From NCBI GenBank assembly GCA_035505655.1, contig DATJQP010000083.1, positions 1 through 64,000 on the forward strand: DNA of 64,000 bases, written 5' to 3'. Source of the stretch: JAGVPT01 sp035505655. GTDB taxonomy: Bacteria > Bacteroidota > Ignavibacteria > UBA10030 > UBA8401. The position numbers and the translations under genes were made by a program. Each line of letters opens with the position of its first letter. The stretch's first letter is position 1. Positions 35,163-44,057 of the stretch are shown piece by piece. The notes beneath the pieces were generated by a model. The model had not been told where the DNA came from and searched no databases. It saw only the letters and a program-made list of their open reading frames with translations.

Positions 35163-35887
35163 CCCCGGGCTCCTTTGACGAAACTGCGGCTTGCCGTCTG
35201 TTTCCGTCTGATGAAGAGCACATTCCCGGAATCATCCCAGGGAATTTCTTCTTTCTCGACATAGAACCCCGCCGATTCAAGCCAGGGGCGGAGGTCTTTG
35301 TAGAGCGAATTTCCTTCGTAACTCTCGATGAGCATGACCTCAGAATGGATGGCGCTGACGGTTGAGAGAACCTTCGGCGACGACATCATGGTTCTTAGCT
35401 CGTACCCCTGGAGGTCAAGCCACAGAAGATCAACTCTGCTCACGGCATTCTTCATCGCCCAGTCGTCGAGCGTCGTGATCGGAACCGTCACCGAACGGGG
35501 AAAGAGAACGTCCGGGTGAATCCGCAGATGTTCTTTCGGGTTCAGCAGTGAGCTTGAGCCGTCGGATGCACCGGTGCTGATATGAATCTCCGTCATGCCC
35601 GTCTTGTCGCCGACCGCGCTCTGGAAACAACGGACATTCCGGTACCTGTTTGTATTCAGCCGGAGCTGCTCGAAGAGTTCCGGGACCGGTTCAAAGGCGT
35701 AGATGGTGCCCCGGGGCCACCGTTTCGCCATCTCAACGGTGTCGACACCGACATGAGCGCCGGCTTCAATAACGATGGGATCCGACGGAACAAAGCGGGC
35801 GATGACCTTTTTGGGGATAATTCCTCTCACCGGCTTCTCACCGAGAAGGCCGATCCTTCGCAGCACACCACTGATCCTGGGGATCAT
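35159..35887 (-). CDS. FkbM-family methyltransferase
   Basis: The 242-residue protein has the FkbM pattern: IVIEAGAHVGVDTVEMAKRW (SAM loop), IYAFEPVPELFEQL (acidic strand), VDLLWLDLQGYELRTM and a C-terminal GFYVEKEEI strand. FkbM enzymes O-methylate sugars or polyketides. It begins three bases after the ABC transporter ATPase gene and overlaps the next methyltransferase by four bases. With its neighbours it forms a group of three methyltransferases directly behind the exporter. Confidence 0.88.
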   Translation of the reverse strand: MIPRISGVLRRIGLLGEKPVRGIIPKKVIARFVPSDPIVIEAGAHVGVDTVEMAKRWPRGTIYAFEPVPELFEQLRLNTNRYRNVRCFQSAVGDKTGMTEIHISTGASDGSSSLLNPKEHLRIHPDVLFPRSVTVPITTLDDWAMKNAVSRVDLLWLDLQGYELRTMMSSPKVLSTVSAIHSEVMLIESYEGNSLYKDLRPWLESAGFYVEKEEIPWDDSGNVLFIRRKQTASRSFVKGARG

Positions 35888-35890
35888 GGC

Positions 35891-37144
35891 TTAAACCTGT
35901 TCCCATGTGAGGGACGGAAACACCATCCCGGGGTGATTGTGCGGGGTGAGAACCGAATAGAAACTCGAGTACTGGGGGTCGATCGCGACCTCGAAGCTCA
36001 GCACCGGTTCGTACTGGTGCATGAGACTTTGGGCGCAATGGATGGAAAGAAGCGGGATGATGAAGTACTCGCCGTTGTTGAGGAAGTGTCTTGGAATCCT
36101 GCACCGGACGATAACCTCGCCCGCCTTCGTCAACGCGAGGCCGTTTGGATAATCGACCTGCTGCGTCCGCATGACCACGACCCCGTTCTTCGTGAGGTCG
36201 AAACCCACCTTCAGGAGATTGTTCGGTTCCTTGACGGTCAGCGAAAACGCGATCACCACCTCTTCGCTGGTGCGAAAAATCCTCGACGGCACCCCGTCAC
36301 CGCTCGTCGTGGAGACCGACCCAATCCATGCGCTCTCCTGTTTGTCCCTCGGATTATTGTTCTCCCAACGGGATTCAACGAGAGGTGTGCCCATCCTTTC
36401 GTACTCGGAGGTGACGGCATTGCTCTCGCCGATGAGTCGAAGCTTCCCTTCGTGGAGCAACAAAGCCTTCGAGCAAAGCTGCCGCACCATCCCTGTATTA
36501 TGCGTCACAAAGAGGACCGTCCTTCCCCCCTTCCCCAGCTCCTCGATCCGGCCGAGCGACTTCTTCTGGAACTGTGCGTCGCCGACTGCGAGCACCTCGT
36601 CGACGATGAGGATCTCCGGGTCGAGGTGTGCCGCGATCGCAAACGCCAGCCGCATATACATCCCGGAGGAGTACCGTTTCACCGGCGTATCGATGAACCG
36701 CTCCATCTCCGCGAACGCGACGATTTCGTCAAATTTGCTCAGGATCTCGGCCCGCTTCATCCCGAGAATCGAACCGTTGAGAAAAATGTTTTCCCGCCCC
36801 GTCAGTTCCCCGCTGAAGCCGGTCCCAACTTCGAGGAGTGCGGCAACCCGTCCGCCGATGCGTATGAGTCCTTCCGTCGGTCCGGTGATTCGTGAGAGAA
36901 TTTTCAGCAGCGTGCTCTTCCCGGCCCCGTTCCTGCCGATGATTCCGAGGACTTCTCCCGCCTCCAGCTGGAACGAGACGTCCTTCAGAGCCCAGAGGAC
37001 TTCATCCTTTGACTCCGACGGTTTCTTTCGCGACAGGAGCGAGCGAATCTTCTCGTCGAAGGCATCGCGGAAGGAGTTCCCCCTCCTGAGGGCACCGATG
37101 CGGTACTGCTTGCCAAGATGTTCGACCGAGATGATGGCTGACAT
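35891..37144 (-). CDS. wzt: Polysaccharide ABC exporter ATPase with C-terminal glycan-binding domain (Wzt-like)
   Basis: The 417-residue ATPase has Walker A GRNGAGKSTLLK, signature YSSGMYMRLAFA, Walker B ILIVDEVLAVGD and switch histidine FVTHNT within ~1-245. Residues ~265-417 are a separate beta-rich domain like the Wzt C-terminal domain, which in E. coli O8/O9a recognises the capped end of the glycan. It partners with the permease encoded just upstream (15 bp). It powers export of the finished lipid-linked polysaccharide across the inner membrane. A short TagH-type ATPase would lack this extra domain, so the Wzt type is favoured. Confidence 0.92.
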   Translation of the reverse strand: MSAIISVEHLGKQYRIGALRRGNSFRDAFDEKIRSLLSRKKPSESKDEVLWALKDVSFQLEAGEVLGIIGRNGAGKSTLLKILSRITGPTEGLIRIGGRVAALLEVGTGFSGELTGRENIFLNGSILGMKRAEILSKFDEIVAFAEMERFIDTPVKRYSSGMYMRLAFAIAAHLDPEILIVDEVLAVGDAQFQKKSLGRIEELGKGGRTVLFVTHNTGMVRQLCSKALLLHEGKLRLIGESNAVTSEYERMGTPLVESRWENNNPRDKQESAWIGSVSTTSGDGVPSRIFRTSEEVVIAFSLTVKEPNNLLKVGFDLTKNGVVVMRTQQVDYPNGLALTKAGEVIVRCRIPRHFLNNGEYFIIPLLSIHCAQSLMHQYEPVLSFEVAIDPQYSSFYSVLTPHNHPGMVFPSLTWEQV

Positions 37145-37159
37145 GTTCAGCGGGAATAG

Positions 37160-37981
37160 TTAAATGACGTCGGCAAATCTTCGCTCCATTCGCAGGAAAT
37201 TCATAAGGCCGGTGACAAAAAGGACGCCCGCGACGCAGACCGACAACGCCACCAACGTCAGCGGCATCGTACCGGTATGAAGCATCGACCATCGGAATCC
37301 CTCGATGACACACACAATCGGGTTCATCCAGTACAGGAGTTGATACTCCGAAGGGATCTTGTTCGCCGCGTACCCGACGGGGGTAATCCAGAGAAGCACC
37401 TGGATGATGTACGGCAGGGCGTGCCCGATGTCGCGGTACTGGACCGAGATCGATGAAAACCAGAAACCGATTCCGAGCGATGTCACGATCGTCAGAACCA
37501 CAAAGACCGGCAGAATGGCGATGGTCCATGTGGGGACAAAATGAAAGTAGATCATGAGGACGAGCGCGAGGCTAAAGGCAATGACGAAATCGAGGAGTCC
37601 CGAGAGGATCGCCGCAGCCGGAATGATGATCCGCGGAAAGTAGACCTTGGAAATAAGGTTGGCGTTCGCAAGAAGACTCTGGCTCGCCCCCGACACACCT
37701 TCCGAGAAGAAGTTCCAGGCCACAACTCCGCAGAAGGTGAAGAGCAGGTACGGGACGCCGGCGACGGAAAATCCAACAAGCTTGTTGAAGACGATGGTGA
37801 GTACCACCATCCCCATGAGCGGCCGCGCGATCGCCCACGCCGCCCCCAGAAACGTCTGTTTGTAGCGGACCTTGATGTCACGCCAGACGAGGAAGTAGAA
37901 GAGCTCACGGAACTCCCAGATCTCCCGGAGACGGAGAGCGGAGAGCCCGTGCGTCGGCTTAATGACAACTTCGTCGTTCAT
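37160..37981 (-). CDS. wzm: Polysaccharide ABC exporter permease (Wzm-like)
   Basis: The 273-residue protein has six hydrophobic segments across ~35-265 and the ABC2-type polysaccharide exporter pattern: LREIWEFRELFYFLVWRD before the first helix, RYKQTFLGAAWAI, FVTGLMNF near the end. Length is typical for Wzm/KpsM/TagG. It is followed 15 bp later by its ATPase and lies 15 bp after a methyltransferase gene. Together the two proteins form the inner-membrane exporter for the glycan. Confidence 0.92.
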   Translation of the reverse strand: MNDEVVIKPTHGLSALRLREIWEFRELFYFLVWRDIKVRYKQTFLGAAWAIARPLMGMVVLTIVFNKLVGFSVAGVPYLLFTFCGVVAWNFFSEGVSGASQSLLANANLISKVYFPRIIIPAAAILSGLLDFVIAFSLALVLMIYFHFVPTWTIAILPVFVVLTIVTSLGIGFWFSSISVQYRDIGHALPYIIQVLLWITPVGYAANKIPSEYQLLYWMNPIVCVIEGFRWSMLHTGTMPLTLVALSVCVAGVLFVTGLMNFLRMERRFADVI

Positions 37982-37996
37982 GCTCTATTCGATTGT

Positions 37997-38815
37997 TCAG
38001 CCTGGCGGGAGCTTTCGTGCCACAATCATCACGCCGCCGGCTATCGAGGGGATGTGGCGACTGATCCAGCGCCGGACAGCCCCGACATTCCGGGAGAGCT
38101 CCAGCACGGCAAAACCGTGGCTCCTGAGAAAGTAGAAGAAGTCTAACGGATTGCTGAGGTAGGAGACATCCTCATCCGCTTCCGAGAAGGCGTCGTACAT
38201 GGGATCCACGTAGATGAATTCCGGTTTGCGAACGAGCTTCTTCCTGATGAGGGCGGCCGTGCCGGTGAGCAGGAACCCCGGCGTGCCGAACCGGTGGAAA
38301 TGCTTGCGTCGTCCGCTCATCCGTTGGGCAATGAGCTTCAGGCGCGCCAGCGGGCTGAGCATGTTCGGCGTCTCGATGAAGAGGAGTCCTCCCTCCCTCA
38401 GCAGTCTGTGGAACTCAAGCAGGATTTCTCCGATGCCGGTACAGTGTTCGAGGACCGAACTGGAGACAATGAGGTCGAATTCACCCCCGGCGAATCGGAG
38501 CGGAACGTCGCCGTTGACTTCGAATGTCACTGACGAGCCTCCACCGTGAAGACTGCGTGCAGTTTCGACAAATCGCTTCGAAATATCGACGCCGGTCACT
38601 TCGTAGCCCCGCTTCGAAAGGAGGGAACTGAGCAATCCGAGGCCACAACCGTACTCGAGCGCCTTCCCTCCTGCACCGTATTCCCGGACTGCTCCGAGAA
38701 TGGAATCATAGTCCGCCTGCTGTCGCGTCGAGAGGATCCGGAAGTAGAGATCCGATTCACTGTAAAACCGTTCGGCGGCTTCAACGCTTTCCGCCGTCGT
38801 GCCCGCTTTCTCCAC
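37997..38815 (-). CDS. Class I SAM-dependent methyltransferase
   Basis: The 272-residue protein starts at GTG 38815 with AAGGA nine bases upstream. The methyltransferase core (~40-170) has KALEYGCGLGLLSSLLSKRG, VTGVDISKRFVETA, LIVSSSVLEHC and LLREGGLLFIETPN. A longer C-terminal part (~170-272) contains two weakly hydrophobic stretches and may sit at the membrane. It precedes the exporter genes. It is one of five methyltransferase domains in this locus, and a cap-methylating role is possible. Confidence 0.86.
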   Translation of the reverse strand: MEKAGTTAESVEAAERFYSESDLYFRILSTRQQADYDSILGAVREYGAGGKALEYGCGLGLLSSLLSKRGYEVTGVDISKRFVETARSLHGGGSSVTFEVNGDVPLRFAGGEFDLIVSSSVLEHCTGIGEILLEFHRLLREGGLLFIETPNMLSPLARLKLIAQRMSGRRKHFHRFGTPGFLLTGTAALIRKKLVRKPEFIYVDPMYDAFSEADEDVSYLSNPLDFFYFLRSHGFAVLELSRNVGAVRRWISRHIPSIAGGVMIVARKLPPG

Positions 38816-38912
38816 GGAGATCGTCCTTGAGTGCGAAATACGGGGACGCGCAACGAGGGCCTGCCCCCCGACCCGGCCTCACCATCGTCCGTCGCATCTT
38901 TGGGAAACCGCG

Positions 38913-39419
38913 CTATTTCGTCAGCGTGTGAATTTCGATGCCGAGAACTGTAAGAGTGGCGACGGTATTGATGATGTTAAGCACTTCCATGAACGTCAAT
39001 TTCTCGGAGAGTCTCTTCACCACAATCATGTCGCCGGGAGCGAGCATCACGGTCGGCGATTTCCCTTCCATAATCGCTCTGACGTCGACGTTCATGAGAG
39101 TCTTTGCCGTCGTCCCTTTTTTGACGGGGCTCCGAAAGAGGAGCACCTCATCGAGGTTGGAGGTTTCCCTCGGCCCCCCCGCGAATGAGATGAGCTGGAT
39201 GATGTCGGTCGTCGTCGGAATAACGTAGACCCCTTGTTGAGGCACCTCTCCCCACAGGTTGACAGTCATCGTTACTTCGTACGGTTTGGCGTAGAAAAAG
39301 TAGCCCGGTCTCGCCTGGGCGGGCTGCTTGGTGTTCGCGAGCTCCGTCTCCGTGGACACCTGCGCGAAGAGGTGCTGGACGGCGAGGAAGCAGAAGAACA
39401 GGATTGGTCGGAGTCTCAT
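38913..39419 (-). CDS. Short SLBB-domain polysaccharide export protein
   Basis: The 168-residue product has a signal peptide (1-19, ending LFAQ) and an SLBB-like domain (~50-145): VNLWGEVPQQGVYVIPTTTDIIQLISFAGG, recorded here as VNLWGEVPQQGV then IIQLISFAGG, followed by LAPGDMIVVKRL. A hydrophobic C-terminal segment (~147-163) may anchor it. It lacks the Poly_export domain and lipoprotein cysteine of full Wza proteins. ATG 39419 is preferred; the frame to 39485 runs into the kinase gene. It probably links glycan export to the periplasm or outer membrane next to the Wzc-like protein encoded just upstream. Confidence 0.78.
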   Translation of the reverse strand: MRLRPILFFCFLAVQHLFAQVSTETELANTKQPAQARPGYFFYAKPYEVTMTVNLWGEVPQQGVYVIPTTTDIIQLISFAGGPRETSNLDEVLLFRSPVKKGTTAKTLMNVDVRAIMEGKSPTVMLAPGDMIVVKRLSEKLTFMEVLNIINTVATLTVLGIEIHTLTK

Positions 39420-39438
39420 AGACGAAATGCCGCCGTTC

Positions 39439-41823
39439 TTAAGTTTTTTCCTTCGGTGTGTACTTTTGCTGGTAGTAGTATTCACCGTGGAGATGATAGT
39501 AGCCGCGGTGCAGCCGGTTGAGCTCGTACTGGTTCACGACAACGCCCGCAAGATTGAGGCGTATTCCTTCGATGATGTCCACCGCGTGCTCGAGGCTGTC
39601 AAACGTCGTGGAATTCGTTTTGATGACGAAGACGACGGCATCGACCAGGGCCACAAGCAATTCCGAATCGGTGAAGAGAAGGATCGGCGGAGAGTCATAG
39701 ATCACAATGTCGTACATCGCGTCGAGCTCCGCCTTGAGGTTCTTCATCGTCGATGAGCCGATAAGCTCCGCCGGGTTCAGCGGAATCGCGCCGCACGGGA
39801 GAACGTCAAGGTTCTCGATGAACGTCGGGCGGATCGCCGCTTTGAGGTCGATCTCGCCGAACAACACTTCCGTAAGCCCGGGTTCGAGCTGGAGATTGAA
39901 AATTTCGTGGACGGTCGGCCGGCGGAGGTCGACATCGACAATGAGGACTTTCTTGCGGGTCTGGGCGAAGACGACGGCCAGGTTTGCCGCCGTGAGAGAT
40001 TTCCCCTCCTGGGGAGCTCCGCTGGCAACAAGGATGCTCTTGATCGATGAGTCCTTCTTCCAGTACTGAACGCTCGTCCTCAGCCTTCGGTACGAGTCTG
40101 CGATTCTTGAGTACGGGTTGATGGCCGTGATGAGATGCGGATCGATCATCGCGCCTTCGTCAGCGACCTCTTCCCCTCCACCGTTCCGCCGCGTCGTTCC
40201 GAGCTCGCCATCAACCGTAATGTTGAATTGATCCACGCGGGTCACAAGGTTAAGGGTCTTGGGGTCCATTTGCGGGATCACGGTCAGGACGCTGAGCCCC
40301 CTCCGTTTGACATCCTCCGGTTTGTGGATCCTGTCGTCGAAGTAGTTGATGAAGAACGCCGAGCTGATCCCCAGCACGACGCCGATAAAGAACCCAAACC
40401 CCAGGTTCTTCGGAATATTGGGATAGAGGTGGGTTGACGGGGGAATTGCGCGCTGGAGAACGTCGACGTAGCCGAATTCCGATTGCTCCGCGATGAGGGC
40501 GGATTGGTATTTCTCCTCGACGGCGACGTAGACTTTCTCGAGCGTCATTTTCGACCGCTGGAGGCGGGCGTATTCGATGTTGATCTTCGGAATCTCCTGA
40601 AACCGCGCCTCATTCTGTTCGATGTTCGCAACGATGGCACGCTGGCGCACCTCGAGCGATTGGAGCTTCATCCTCGCGTCGGCGAGTTTGTTGCTAAGGT
40701 CCCGCGCCGCATCTTCGTTTTCGGCCACGCGCCGCTGCTTGTTCCCCGAAATCCCCATACGGTCGTTGATGTTTTTCCGCAGGGCCGCGATCTGACGGTC
40801 GAGATCGGCGATTCTGTTGCTGACGAGCGTCGTATCGGCGACCCCCTCATTCTCCTCCTTCACCGATTCCCTTTCCTGTTCCAGGGACGAGATCTGTTCG
40901 AGGATTTTTGTCACCTCCATGCTCGTGACCATATCCATGATGCGCTTGCTATCGGCGTCGATCTGGTCTTCCTGGCTCTTCGGCAGGGTGGCTTTGATCT
41001 CGGCGAGGCGTTTCTCATACGTCTGGATCGTGTTCTCCGCCGTCTCGATCTCAATCTGGTTTTCATCCCGTTGCGCTTCCATGCTCGAGATCGTCCTCAC
41101 GACGTTCTGCCCCTCTTCGTCGATTGAGCCGTGCTGCTCGATGTACTTCCGGAGAGCCTCCTCGACGGTATCAAGGGAAGCTTTCTTTGCCTGGAGCGTT
41201 CGCTCAAGGAACTCGCGCGTGGACCGAAGTTGCTTGCGGCTGTTGTTGAGATTGTTCGCGTAGTACGCCTCCGCGAACGCGTTGGCGATAATTGCCGCTT
41301 CCTTTGGGTCGGGGCTGAGGGCGCTGATGAAGATGACGTCGGAGGCTTTGTCGGGATCGAAGCTTATCGCGTTCTCGAGCCGGTCGATAATGACCTCATT
41401 ATGGGCATAGGGTCCGAACGCGGGTTCGTCGTCCTGCCGCTGCAGAATCTCGAGCGTGTCCGACCCGCCGAGCGTCGCCACCGGATTCTTCTTCAGGCTT
41501 GCAAGGACGTCTTCGGCGATGACGCGCGACTGAAGGATGCCGATCTCTTTCATGAGGTTCCGCGACGACCCGCCGAGACTCGAGAGGTCGAGCGTGCCGA
41601 TCGTCATATCGCTCTTCGCCTTGCTGCTTACCTGGACGATGGCCGTTCCCTGGTAGATGAACTGGCCAAGGTAGGTGTAGAGCACCGCGCCGACGAAAAC
41701 GGCAACAGTAATGCCCATGATGACCCACTTCCAACGCTCGAGAATCTCGATGTAGTCGCGGAGACTCAGCTCGAGCGTGGGTTGAGAACTGGCCGAATGG
41801 TTACTCTTCGTCTTTGTCGCCAT
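39439..41823 (-). CDS. Wzc-like polysaccharide co-polymerase and tyrosine autokinase
   Basis: The 794-residue inner-membrane protein has a Wzz domain near the first membrane helix (~32-52), a long periplasmic coiled coil (~190-450), a GNVR-like region, a second membrane helix (~478-500) and a cytoplasmic BY-kinase domain (~570-770). Kinase motifs: Walker A ASGAPQEGKSLTAANLA, Walker A' KVLIVDVDLRRP and Walker B DIVIYDSPP. The C-terminus carries a tyrosine cluster (RGYYHLHGEYYYQQKY). Such proteins control chain length or export, with the tyrosine tail cycled by a low-molecular-weight phosphatase; one is encoded at 13070-13564. It is followed by the SLBB protein. Confidence 0.92.
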   Translation of the reverse strand: MATKTKSNHSASSQPTLELSLRDYIEILERWKWVIMGITVAVFVGAVLYTYLGQFIYQGTAIVQVSSKAKSDMTIGTLDLSSLGGSSRNLMKEIGILQSRVIAEDVLASLKKNPVATLGGSDTLEILQRQDDEPAFGPYAHNEVIIDRLENAISFDPDKASDVIFISALSPDPKEAAIIANAFAEAYYANNLNNSRKQLRSTREFLERTLQAKKASLDTVEEALRKYIEQHGSIDEEGQNVVRTISSMEAQRDENQIEIETAENTIQTYEKRLAEIKATLPKSQEDQIDADSKRIMDMVTSMEVTKILEQISSLEQERESVKEENEGVADTTLVSNRIADLDRQIAALRKNINDRMGISGNKQRRVAENEDAARDLSNKLADARMKLQSLEVRQRAIVANIEQNEARFQEIPKINIEYARLQRSKMTLEKVYVAVEEKYQSALIAEQSEFGYVDVLQRAIPPSTHLYPNIPKNLGFGFFIGVVLGISSAFFINYFDDRIHKPEDVKRRGLSVLTVIPQMDPKTLNLVTRVDQFNITVDGELGTTRRNGGGEEVADEGAMIDPHLITAINPYSRIADSYRRLRTSVQYWKKDSSIKSILVASGAPQEGKSLTAANLAVVFAQTRKKVLIVDVDLRRPTVHEIFNLQLEPGLTEVLFGEIDLKAAIRPTFIENLDVLPCGAIPLNPAELIGSSTMKNLKAELDAMYDIVIYDSPPILLFTDSELLVALVDAVVFVIKTNSTTFDSLEHAVDIIEGIRLNLAGVVVNQYELNRLHRGYYHLHGEYYYQQKYTPKEKT

Positions 41824-41880
41824 AGAGCATGAGGTTTAGTAGAACACCCTCCCTGCACCGCCCTGATGGAATATCGGGAC

Positions 41881-43254
41881 TCATCGTCCCTTGCCGAACA
41901 GCATGATATGGACCGTCTTCAGCATGATGTCGATATCCAGCAGCAATGAATAGTGCGAGATATAGTACAGGTCGTACTGAAGTTTGTGAATCGTGTCGTC
42001 GATGTTTTCACCGTAGGAGTAGTTGACCTGCGCCCAGCCGGTGATACCGGGTTTGACAAGATGCCGAAAATGATAGTACTCAATTTTCTGCTCATATTCA
42101 CGCGCGACTTCGAACCACTCCGCCCTGGGACCGATGATACTCATCTCCCCTTTGAGGACGTTCCAGAACTGTGGAAGCTCGTCGAGCCTCGTGAGCCGCA
42201 GAATTCTTCCGATTCCGGTGACGCGGGGGTCGTGCTCGCGGACATATTTGTCCCCTCCGCCACCTACGTTCACCATCGTTCTGAACTTGTACATCGTGAA
42301 CGGCACCTCATTGAGGCCAATCCGTGTCTGACGGAAAATGACCGGTCCCCTGCTCTCGACCCGGATGAGGATTGCAATGACGATCATGAGGGGGGAGAAA
42401 ATAATAAGGTTGAGCGCCGACACGGTCGTATCGAAGAGCCACTTGATCCTCGAGTACCAGGGGTTCCGCACAAGAAGGAGATCCCCCTCAAAAAGCCACC
42501 AGCGGTTAAGGATCGAAAGGGGCACCTTCCTGAAGCTCTCCTCGAAGAAGACCTTGCTCGGGATCAAGGGAATGTTCCGGAAATGAAGCGACACAAGCTC
42601 CCTGAAGACTGCCTCGCTGAGCGATGAGCGGTCCTCGGTAAGAACGATGCCGTCGCACGTCGTATCCATCGAGCGGAGGGTCGACAGGACATCCCCTTCG
42701 ATCCGCGGAGATCCATCTCCCCCTATCGGCGATCCCGCCTTCTTCCCGCTCACATCCGCAAACCGGATCGACTGCTCCTTCGGCCTCTCGGAGTACGATC
42801 GGTAGAGCTCCTTCGCTGTCTCGTCGGTGCCGAGGATGAGAAAGAAGCGCCCGCTCCGTTCTCCGGCGAGCCTGGCATAGAGCGACCTTCGGAATGTGAG
42901 CGAGATAACGAGAAACGAGAGGAACGTCGTCGGCAGAACACTGCGGCTGAATTGAAGAGACGGCCGGTAACTGAACACGTAGACGACGAAGATCGTCAAT
43001 ACGACGATGACGACCATCGCGATAATGTACTGGCTCGTGAATTGCACGCTTCTCATATCCGTGTCGGAGTTGTACCCTCCGATCGCGTCGAGGACAAGCC
43101 ACGTCACGACGACGGGAAGGATCGCCCGGTACCAGTACTCGGTCACAAAATCGACGTCCGCTCTCAGAAGACTGAGGACGAAGAAGATGCCGAAGAGCAT
43201 GACGCCGTCGGCGAACATGAGGCCAAGCTTGAATAATCTTCTCGATCGGAGCAT
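41881..43254 (-). CDS. Polyprenyl-phosphate sugar-1-phosphate transferase (WcaJ/WbaP type)
   Basis: The 457-residue protein has four N-terminal membrane helices (~10-125), a Rossmann-like CoA_binding_3 region (~140-250), a re-entrant or fifth helix (~270-295) and the catalytic bacterial sugar transferase domain (~265-457). Catalytic motifs: RQTRIGLNEVPFTMYKFRTM, LRLTRLDELPQFWNVLKGEMS and IIGPRAEW, then KPGITGWAQVNY. It starts the glycan by moving a sugar phosphate onto undecaprenyl phosphate. ATG 43254, with GGGAAAG upstream, is preferred; a longer frame adds 101 residues lying in the upstream gene. Confidence 0.92.
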   Translation of the reverse strand: MLRSRRLFKLGLMFADGVMLFGIFFVLSLLRADVDFVTEYWYRAILPVVVTWLVLDAIGGYNSDTDMRSVQFTSQYIIAMVVIVVLTIFVVYVFSYRPSLQFSRSVLPTTFLSFLVISLTFRRSLYARLAGERSGRFFLILGTDETAKELYRSYSERPKEQSIRFADVSGKKAGSPIGGDGSPRIEGDVLSTLRSMDTTCDGIVLTEDRSSLSEAVFRELVSLHFRNIPLIPSKVFFEESFRKVPLSILNRWWLFEGDLLLVRNPWYSRIKWLFDTTVSALNLIIFSPLMIVIAILIRVESRGPVIFRQTRIGLNEVPFTMYKFRTMVNVGGGGDKYVREHDPRVTGIGRILRLTRLDELPQFWNVLKGEMSIIGPRAEWFEVAREYEQKIEYYHFRHLVKPGITGWAQVNYSYGENIDDTIHKLQYDLYYISHYSLLLDIDIMLKTVHIMLFGKGR

Positions 43255-43280
43255 GAGCTTTCCCAGAAAAAGTCGCCCCG

Positions 43281-44057
43281 TCAGTGTCCGGCGGGAAGAA
43301 GGCCAAACCGCTGGCGGAGGATGTGAAACAGAAAGAGAGGCGTGGAAACGAAGTTCCTCCGCCACATCCTTCTCGGCTCGCGAACGAGCCTCGGCAGCCA
43401 TTCGAGCCCGGCGCGCCGGAGAGGCTCGGCGGCGCGTTGCTTCGATCCTGCGAAATAATCGAACGCCGCCCCAATTGCCGCGATAAGCGGCACCCGGAGA
43501 GCGGGAAGGTTCTCGCGCACCCATTTCTCCTGCTTCGGCGCAGTCATCCCCACCCACAAGGCCGTCGGTGAGGCGCGATTGATCTTCTCAACGATCAGAG
43601 CGTTCTCCTCCCGGGACAGGATCGTCGCAAAGGAAGGCGAATGCACGCCGCCAACGGCAATCCGGGGATACTCCCGGGCCATCCTGTCACGCATTCGCTC
43701 CAGCACATCGACGGTCGAGCCGAGGAAGAAAAAAGACCTCCCTCCTTCCTCATCCCACCGGCGGGCGAGAGCGGCGAGAACATCCGAGCCTGTCACGCGC
43801 CGAAGGATCCGGCCGCCAAGGAGTCTCGAGGCAAGGACGATGCCCGTGCCGTCGGGAATGAGGTAATCGGCGGCGCGGAGAGCGGCGAGAAACTCATCGT
43901 CCTCCCCCGCAACGACGAGCGAGTGCGGGTTGGCGCAGAAGAGCGTCGTCCCCACCTTGCCTTTCGAGAGGCCTGCGTCGATCGCATCGAGGATGTCGGA
44001 GAGGGGTGCATCCTGCACGGCGACATTCCAGATTGTTTCCCTCCGGAACTCCGTCAT
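43281..44057 (-). CDS. WecG/TagA/CpsF-family glycosyltransferase (GT26)
   Basis: The 258-residue enzyme shows the family pattern: TLFCANPHSLVVA, the catalytic-loop aspartate in YLIPDGTGIVLASRLLG, SFFFLGSTVDVLERM, ALWVGMTAPKQEKWV and GAAFDYFAGSKQRAAEPLRRAGLEW. GT26 members add the second sugar, often ManNAc or ManNAcA, to the lipid-linked primer. This fits its place directly before the initiating transferase. It overlaps the upstream GT4 gene by four bases. A basic C-terminal tail probably contacts the membrane. Confidence 0.92.
   Translation of the reverse strand: MTEFRRETIWNVAVQDAPLSDILDAIDAGLSKGKVGTTLFCANPHSLVVAGEDDEFLAALRAADYLIPDGTGIVLASRLLGGRILRRVTGSDVLAALARRWDEEGGRSFFFLGSTVDVLERMRDRMAREYPRIAVGGVHSPSFATILSREENALIVEKINRASPTALWVGMTAPKQEKWVRENLPALRVPLIAAIGAAFDYFAGSKQRAAEPLRRAGLEWLPRLVREPRRMWRRNFVSTPLFLFHILRQRFGLLPAGH

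Noticed and set aside
35582..36895. 437-residue plus-strand reading frame
   Set aside because: It lies opposite the Wzt and FkbM genes, both of which have clear motifs; the frame has none.
43255..43557. 101-residue N-terminal extension of the sugar transferase
   Set aside because: It lies within the upstream GT26 gene, and the first membrane helix follows naturally from ATG 43254.
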